Shown here piece after piece: positions 5,267-9,160 of a stretch of 9,160 nt of DNA. The position numbers and the translations under genes were made by a program. Every line of letters begins with the position of its first letter. Position 1 is the first letter of the stretch. The DNA comes from UPXZ01 sp047974405 (GTDB lineage: Bacteria; Bacteroidota; Bacteroidia; Bacteroidales; Paludibacteraceae), in NCBI GenBank assembly GCA_047974405.1, contig JBKECI010000082.1, forward strand, positions 1 to 9,160. Reading direction: 5' to 3'. The notes beneath the pieces were generated by a model. The model had not been told where the DNA came from, searched no databases, and saw nothing but the letters and a program-made list of their open reading frames with translations.

Positions 5267-5548
5267 ACTTTTGCCCAAAACTGCGACGACTGGCTGTTTG
5301 ATATAGGATATAGTACCAGAAATATTGATTTTTTTGGATTGTTCGGAATAAATTCCAATAATTTCAGAATGGCATCATACCAAATGTATAAAGACAGAAC
5401 GGTAAGTATCAACAGCGAATATGGTTTCAACGGCTTGTTTCGCCAATATGATGGAGGATTATCTTTTGGTGCAGATATGAAATTACGGCAGCCAAATGCT
5501 TGCACACAGTACCAAAGTCGTAGGGGCAATCGCAAATATGTTCTGTGA
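5267..5548 (+). pseudogene. Unidentified gene fragment between the IS1 element and the SWIM remnant
   Basis: I do not recognise this fragment. One forward frame is open from the IS1 edge (5267) to TGA at 5546-5548. It reads TFAQNCDDWLFDIGYSTRNI, then FFGLFGINSNNFRMASYQMY and KDRTVSINSEYGFNGLFRQY, a regular alternation of polar and aromatic residues that looks like real beta-rich protein, possibly a membrane barrel or surface protein. From about 5463 onward the opposite strand codes for a convincing SWIM domain, so the last part of this frame (…NACTQYQSRRGN…) is an antisense shadow and the true fragment is probably 5267 to about 5460. It has no start codon of its own, being cut on the left by IS1 and on the right by the SWIM joint. 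It could also be non-coding. Confidence 0.3.
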
Positions 5549-5729
5549 TAATCCCGTTTTTAAGAGCAAGTTGCACGGTGTAATTTTCAGAGCCTTCAAC
5601 AATTGTTTCGTACTCCCCGGGACTTATTTCTTCGGGTTCGTGTACATATCCTTTTTTGAATTACTGCAAACCGCGTTTCAGTATGGTTTCTTCGATATAT
5701 TGATCAAGTTGGTTTGGTAGAATCTGCAT
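5427..5729 (-). pseudogene. N-terminal remnant of a SWIM zinc-finger (SNF2-helicase-type) protein with a nonsense codon
   Basis: Read leftward from the ATG at 5729, the protein starts MQILPNQLDQYIEETILKRG, then LQ, a TAA (5663-5661), and continues in the same frame FKKGYVHEPEEISPGEYETI ... ITEHICDCPYDFGTVCKHLA and AVISYLHQK. The pattern C66-x-C68-x7-C76-x-H78 is an exact SWIM zinc-binding motif (CxCxnCxH). The YFKKGYV and EISPGEYE segments match the N-terminus of Bacteroidota SWIM proteins that continue into an SNF2-type helicase. A Tyr codon turned to TAA at codon 23 and the loss of everything after about codon 89 (5463) make it a pseudogene; the frame itself closes at 5429-5427. The start is supported by a strong AGGAGG seven bases upstream. 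The role of the intact family, nucleic-acid remodelling, is known only broadly. Confidence 0.75.
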
Positions 5730-5736
5730 AAATTAT

Positions 5737-5758
5737 CCTCCTTAAAACAGCAAATTTA
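5737..5758 (-). promoter_or_regulatory. Ribosome binding site and likely -7 box of the SWIM remnant
   Basis: On the minus strand, TAAATTTG (5758-5751) matches the TANNTTTG box, and AGGAGG (5742-5737) lies seven bases before the ATG at 5729. A perfect Shine-Dalgarno is unusual in this phylum and fixes the start. The nearest upstream TTTG is 25 bases from the box, longer than the usual 19-21, so the promoter call is weaker than the ribosome-site call. Confidence 0.5.
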
Positions 5759-6013
5759 TCAAATTTGGAAATAGGATTACTTACAAAATTTTAGCATAGT
5801 AAACTCCGAAACTTTGAGACGCAATAGGAAAAAAAGATACCCTTACTAGATGTTTTGTATAGGTTGTTTAGGGATTTAGTTTCAAAAATTAAAATGAGTT
5901 TGCCCTGTGGACTTCCTCAGGGAAAACCCCGAGCACAAATTCCCATATTTCCCCCGATAAAGACTGTCTGTTTTCTGCCCAATTTTGCTTCATAAACTTA
6001 AAACATTAAGAAT
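5759..6013. other. Divergent intergenic region before the envelope gene cluster
   Basis: This holds no gene that I can support. It must contain the promoter for the lipoprotein gene at 6014. AATTTTG at about 5983-5989 is one base from the -7 consensus when read as CAATTTTG, but no TTTG lies at the right distance upstream. A near-symmetrical hairpin lies at 5903-5922. The gene start at 6014 has no Shine-Dalgarno, only an A-rich leader. Confidence 0.4.
5903..5922 (+). repeat. Isolated hairpin sharing its core with the IS200-type right hairpin
   Basis: CCCTG (5903-5907) pairs with CAGGG (5918-5922). Inside, GG and CC pair after a T/T mismatch around the loop ACTT. Its centre TGGACTTCC is identical over nine bases to the apex of the hairpin at 4167-4187. 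It could be a scrap of another element end, a terminator-like structure without T-run, or coincidence. Confidence 0.35.
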
Positions 6014-7105
6014 ATGAAAGCAACCTTAAAAAATATCAGTTATGCACTTGTGCTGTTGCTCACTATCCCATCATGCTCCAAAGATGATGATAAAATAATA
6101 GAGCCTATCGAAGAAGAAACGCCCGCTACTATTTATATCAGTGGTTATTCCAACGAGATTGAAAATATGGGCGAGGTCATCTGGAGAAACGGGAGTCCTT
6201 TACAAGTGTACAAAACAGGTCTGCTTCCTTCGGGAAATGTGCGCTATGCAGATGCAGTTTACGATTTGGATATTGTAAATAACGATGTATATGCCGTATG
6301 GAAATTAAGCCACAAAGCACTTTCTGCCACTTACCCAACCGCCCATATCTACCTTTGGAAAAACGATCAGAATACACCTGTTGTAGAAAACGATTACAAT
6401 ATATATCCTAAAGCGATAGACAAGCACGGAGACGATCTCTACTTTGCCGGATACTACACCGCATCACAGCAATATCCAAGCATCTGGAAAAACGGTAGCA
6501 GGGAGCAACTGTCCGGAGGTTTTGGAGTAGTAAATGACCTTTTGGTTACTAATGCAGACGTTCTGGCTGTTGGCTACGTAAGTGTTGGTGTTCAAGATGC
6601 CGCCACTTTGTGGAAAAACGGCGTACTCACCAAATTAAGCGAAGGGCATGGATATGTAGCCAATGCCGTAGCACAAACAGAGAATAACACCTATGTTGTA
6701 GGCGAAGGAAATATTAACGGAGTAAATAATCCACGCTCTGCATTACTTTGGAAAAACGATACACGCCAAATACTGGCACTACCCACAGGGCAAATTGGGG
6801 CATCGGCAAATGCTGTGGCTCTTGCAGACAACAAAGTGTATGTAGCTGGCTATGCTTACTCGGCACAAAGCAATAGCGAGCGGGCTATAGTTTGGATTGA
6901 CGGTAGTCCTCTACAATTATCTACTGTATTAAGTAATGCACACTCCGTAGCTGTAAAAGGAAATACCATATATGCCTGCGGTTATGAAAAGCCCGGAACG
7001 AAGCAGATAGCGGTAATGTGGAAAATAAAGGGCGGTAATGTAGAAACCGTAAAGCTAAGTCAAGGCGCAGAAGATGCTGCCGCCTACTGCATAAAAATTA
7101 AGTAA
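6014..7105 (+). CDS. Lipoprotein with seven W-K-N repeats, predicted beta-propeller
   Basis: I cannot assign a named family. The 363-residue protein has an SPII signal: a Lys-containing start, the hydrophobic stretch ISYALVLLLTIPS and a lipobox Cys at residue 21. An acidic SKDDDK follows directly, a context that in Bacteroidota often directs lipoproteins to the cell surface. The rest is built from repeats of about 45 residues, each with a strand of type VYVAGY or LYFAGY and then an x-W-K-N-G turn. The key tryptophans are W57, W115, W158, W200, W246, W294 and W336, spaced mostly 42-48 apart. Seven such units suggest a seven-bladed propeller, which usually binds a partner or ligand. No catalytic motif is seen. 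It heads a same-strand set with the OmpA-family gene 29 bases downstream, which suggests co-transcription. The signal and repeats are seen directly; the fold and surface location are inferred. Confidence 0.88.
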   Translation: MKATLKNISYALVLLLTIPSCSKDDDKIIEPIEEETPATIYISGYSNEIENMGEVIWRNGSPLQVYKTGLLPSGNVRYADAVYDLDIVNNDVYAVWKLSHKALSATYPTAHIYLWKNDQNTPVVENDYNIYPKAIDKHGDDLYFAGYYTASQQYPSIWKNGSREQLSGGFGVVNDLLVTNADVLAVGYVSVGVQDAATLWKNGVLTKLSEGHGYVANAVAQTENNTYVVGEGNINGVNNPRSALLWKNDTRQILALPTGQIGASANAVALADNKVYVAGYAYSAQSNSERAIVWIDGSPLQLSTVLSNAHSVAVKGNTIYACGYEKPGTKQIAVMWKIKGGNVETVKLSQGAEDAAAYCIKIK

Positions 7106-7134
7106 AAAATATTCTAATCCAAAATACTAAAAGT

Positions 7135-8412
7135 ATGAAAACGACAATCATTACATTATTGACCTTTTTGGTCTGCATAAATAGTGTGGATGCACAGGTC
7201 ATTAACCCTAAAGAAACCGCAAAACGAAAAGTTGAAGACAGAACCAACCGAAAAGCGGACGAAACCATAGACAAAGGACTTGATAAGCTGGAAGAAGGCA
7301 TTGGCAGTATTTTTAAGAAAAAGGATAAGAAGAAAAAAGACGAGAAATCTAATTCTTCTAATTCCCAAAATAATGGGAACAACGGAAACAGCAGCAATAG
7401 CGGTTCTGCAAAATCCAATTCCAAATTCGATTTTGAGCCGGGAAATAAAGTATTGTATTTCGATGATTTCAAACGGCTGAACATTGGCGATTTTCCCGCC
7501 GAATTTAATACCAATGCCAGCGGAGAAGTAGTAAATGTAAACGGGAAACCCGGTAAATGGTTGTCTATGACCAAAAATGGATTTTTTATCCCCGAGAGCA
7601 TCAAAGAACTGCCTGATAATTTTACATTAGAATTTGAAGTAGGGCTTATTGGCAATCCGGGTAATAACTATTCGGGATTGGGGCTAAACTTCACGACAGT
7701 AAAAAACAGTCTTTACAAAGATGTTCTGTTTGATTGGAGCTCGTCTATACTGTATTTACACCCCGGTGCAGATTTGACGATGGTGCAGATTTTACCTTCA
7801 AGTGGCGAAAATGAGATTAATAATGAAATTCCTATGCCACAATGGTCGCAAAACGGAAAACGCTTTGCAAAAATCTCTCTCTGGCGGCAAAAAGGGCGTT
7901 TACGGGTATATGTAAACGAAGACAAATTAGTGGATATGCCCCGGTTTTTTGCAGAAAATAAACCTTATCATTTAGCATTTTTCAGACGATTTTTTGATGA
8001 CTGTGAGTTGGTGATGACCAATATCCGATATGCGGTAGCAGGAGAAGATACGAGAAGCAAACTGATTACCGAGGGCAGATTTGTTACTACTGGAATTCAA
8101 TTTGATGTAAACAGCGATGCCATAAAATCCGAAAGCGGTGCAGTATTAAAGGAAATGGCAACCACACTGCAAGAAAACCCAACCGTAAACATAAAAATAA
8201 TAGGGCATACCGATAGCGACGGCGATGCAAACGCCAATCTCATCTTATCGAAAAAAAGAGCTTTGGCGGTAAAAAATGCCTTAATCAATTTTTACGGAAT
8301 TAGCGTTTCCCGAATGGAAACCGACGGCAAAGGCGAAAGCCAGCCTGTACAATCCAACAATACCGCATCGGGCAAGGCACAAAACCGCAGAGTAGAATTT
8401 GTGCGGCAGTGA
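7135..8412 (+). CDS. OmpA-family protein with a jelly-roll-like middle domain and C-terminal peptidoglycan-binding domain
   Basis: The protein has 425 residues. An SPI signal peptide (cleavage predicted after A20, VDA-Q) leads into a charged, probably helical stretch (residues 25-60, with KGLDKLEEGIGSIF), a Lys run and an Asn/Ser-rich linker (about 70-97). Residues about 104-300 (LYFDDFKRLNIGDFPAEF, LPDNFTLEFEVG, RLRVYVNEDKLVDMPRFF) look like a concanavalin/LamG-type beta-sandwich of the kind that binds carbohydrate. Residues 316-425 are a full OmpA domain that holds peptidoglycan diaminopimelate: IQFDVNSDAI, IKIIGHTDSDGDANAN, LSKKRALAVKNAL and closing NRRVEFVRQ with the conserved Asp and Arg positions. 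It contains no membrane barrel, so it is a periplasmic or outer-membrane-attached wall anchor. It lies between two lipoprotein genes on the same strand. The OmpA call is firm; the middle domain is an inference. Confidence 0.9.
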   Translation: MKTTIITLLTFLVCINSVDAQVINPKETAKRKVEDRTNRKADETIDKGLDKLEEGIGSIFKKKDKKKKDEKSNSSNSQNNGNNGNSSNSGSAKSNSKFDFEPGNKVLYFDDFKRLNIGDFPAEFNTNASGEVVNVNGKPGKWLSMTKNGFFIPESIKELPDNFTLEFEVGLIGNPGNNYSGLGLNFTTVKNSLYKDVLFDWSSSILYLHPGADLTMVQILPSSGENEINNEIPMPQWSQNGKRFAKISLWRQKGRLRVYVNEDKLVDMPRFFAENKPYHLAFFRRFFDDCELVMTNIRYAVAGEDTRSKLITEGRFVTTGIQFDVNSDAIKSESGAVLKEMATTLQENPTVNIKIIGHTDSDGDANANLILSKKRALAVKNALINFYGISVSRMETDGKGESQPVQSNNTASGKAQNRRVEFVRQ

Positions 8413-8418
8413 GCGCAG

Positions 8419-8440
8419 AGCCAAATTGAAAATTTGGGCT
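8419..8440 (+). repeat. Intergenic hairpin between the OmpA-family and lipoprotein genes
   Basis: AGCCAAATT (8419-8427) pairs with AATTTGGGCT (8431-8440) around the loop GAA with one bulged base. It lies six bases after the stop of the OmpA-family gene. No T-run follows, so it is more likely an mRNA stability or partial attenuation element than a full terminator. Confidence 0.45.
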
Positions 8441-8491
8441 ATGCCGAGCGAAGCACAAATCAGCGTAGCTAGTTTATAAAACTGTAAAATA

Positions 8492-9157
8492 ATGAGAACC
8501 TTAATTTTTCCAATTGCATTCCTGCTGCTTACTGGCTGCAATAATACCCATCAATCGGCAGAAGCTCCTGCTACGTTTGAGGTGAAACAGCTCACTGCAA
8601 TAATGCAAAACCCGCAGTCGGTTTCCAAAGAAAGCATTGCCAAAGTAGCCGGAACAGATGCTGCCAAAATAAAAATTTATAATGAAGATTTTGCGGCTGA
8701 TGTTTCCAAACGGACAATCCTTTTCAGTTGGGTAAATGGCAAGAAAAAATCGGTTAAAACCACAGACGGAAAAGAATTGCAAATGGACGGTTACAGCTCA
8801 CTGGGGCTTGGCTTTGTAACGAAAATATCAAAAGAAGATTTCCGAAAAAAGTTTGAAAGTAAGTCGTATGTTCAGGACGAAATCGACCGGGTTACCAAAG
8901 ATGAAACAGTAGATGCAGACATTGCCATTGCCGAAGCAAAAAATTTAGCAGCTAATGCAAAAATCCAAAATTTTGAAAAGCTCGAAAATTTAGGTGAGTC
9001 TGCTTATTGGGAAACGCCTGTAAATGCACTCCATGTTTTTGCCAAAGGCATTTCTTTTACCGTAACCACCAATCTTGCTGACGAAAATAAAAGCAAAGAA
9101 AAAGCTGTCGAATTGGTGAAGCTTGTTTTTAATAACCCTTTAAAATTATCAAAATGA
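8492..9157 (+). CDS. Small predicted lipoprotein of unknown function
   Basis: The protein has 221 residues and I recognise no family. The N-terminus MRTLIFPIAFLLLTGC is an SPII signal with a textbook lipobox (LLTGC, lipidated Cys16), followed by a short polar linker NNTHQSAEAP. The mature part is mixed alpha/beta: a helical QLTAIMQNPQSVSKESIAKV segment, strands around RTILFSWVNGKKKSV and GYSSLGLGFVTKIS, a charged helix EDFRKKFESKSYVQDEIDRV, and an end of the pattern AYWETPVNALHVFAKGISFT ... SKEKAVELVKLVFN, a strand-turn-strand-helix arrangement seen in many small surface lipoproteins. No catalytic residues stand out. It is 79 bases after the OmpA-family gene and its stop overlaps the ATG of the next gene by four bases, so it is probably in the middle of an operon. 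Anchoring is well supported; the role is unknown. Confidence 0.85.
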   Translation: MRTLIFPIAFLLLTGCNNTHQSAEAPATFEVKQLTAIMQNPQSVSKESIAKVAGTDAAKIKIYNEDFAADVSKRTILFSWVNGKKKSVKTTDGKELQMDGYSSLGLGFVTKISKEDFRKKFESKSYVQDEIDRVTKDETVDADIAIAEAKNLAANAKIQNFEKLENLGESAYWETPVNALHVFAKGISFTVTTNLADENKSKEKAVELVKLVFNNPLKLSK

Positions 9158-9160
9158 GGA
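9154..9160 (+). CDS. Start of a further gene, 3'-partial (window edge)
   Basis: An ATG at 9154-9156 overlaps the TGA of the lipoprotein gene (ATGA), the usual arrangement for translationally coupled genes. Only Met-Arg is visible, so it could be coincidence, and nothing can be said of its product. Confidence 0.35.

Noticed and set aside
5185..5535. A 116-codon minus-strand frame
   Set aside because: It crosses the IS1 right end and the joint to the SWIM remnant and lies in a different frame from the SWIM coding.
5496..5720. A 74-codon forward frame
   Set aside because: It is exactly antisense to the SWIM-motif reading, which has an exact zinc motif, a start and a ribosome site.
7098..7655. 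A 185-codon minus-strand frame inside the OmpA-family gene
   Set aside because: It is antisense to a gene with clear signal peptide and domains; its Ser/Leu/Phe-rich content mirrors the Lys/Asn/Ser linker.
1..9160. CRISPR arrays, tRNA or rRNA genes, riboswitches
   Set aside because: I saw no regularly spaced direct repeats, cloverleaf-like sequences or recognisable RNA motifs.

Overview
The window comes from a Bacteroidota genome, AT-rich and with short spacers between genes. The evidence is a SusC/RagA-type outer membrane receptor, promoter boxes of the Bacteroidota type (TTTG and TANNTTTG), an integrase and an SSB of the kind found in CTnDOT-like conjugative elements, and several SPII/SPI-exported envelope proteins. 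I cannot fix the genus from this sequence.

There are three regions. (1) 1-2027 holds the C-terminal two thirds of a SusC-family TonB-dependent receptor; the SusD gene that normally follows is absent. (2) 2028-5729 is a graveyard of mobile DNA. In order it contains a frameshifted, truncated tyrosine recombinase; a spacer with a possible orphan C-terminal tail; an intact ssb; the first five codons of what looks like a DUF932 gene cut by an IS200-type element; an IS200/IS605 element with tnpA and end hairpins; a scrap, on the opposite strand, of a ParA tail followed by the head of a DUF3408-type conjugation protein; an IS1-family element with clear inverted repeats but no target duplication; an unidentified fragment; and the N-terminal SWIM zinc-finger part of a helicase-type gene, broken by a nonsense codon. 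(3) 6014-9160 is an ordered, same-strand set of envelope genes: a WKN-repeat (probably seven-bladed propeller) lipoprotein, an OmpA-family protein with a jelly-roll-like middle, a small lipoprotein, and a further gene that starts in a 4-base ATGA overlap at the window edge.

The mobile region reads best as the residue of one or more integrative conjugative elements, reduced by deletions and stitched together at insertion sequences. Only ssb, the IS200 tnpA and the two IS1 ORFs are still open. The IS1 ORFs can only be joined by a +1 (or -2) shift, not the classical -1 shift of IS1. The envelope cluster is the most likely place for undescribed biology: a surface-type propeller lipoprotein encoded beside a peptidoglycan-binding protein that carries its own putative ligand-binding domain. 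Its function cannot be read from the sequence.
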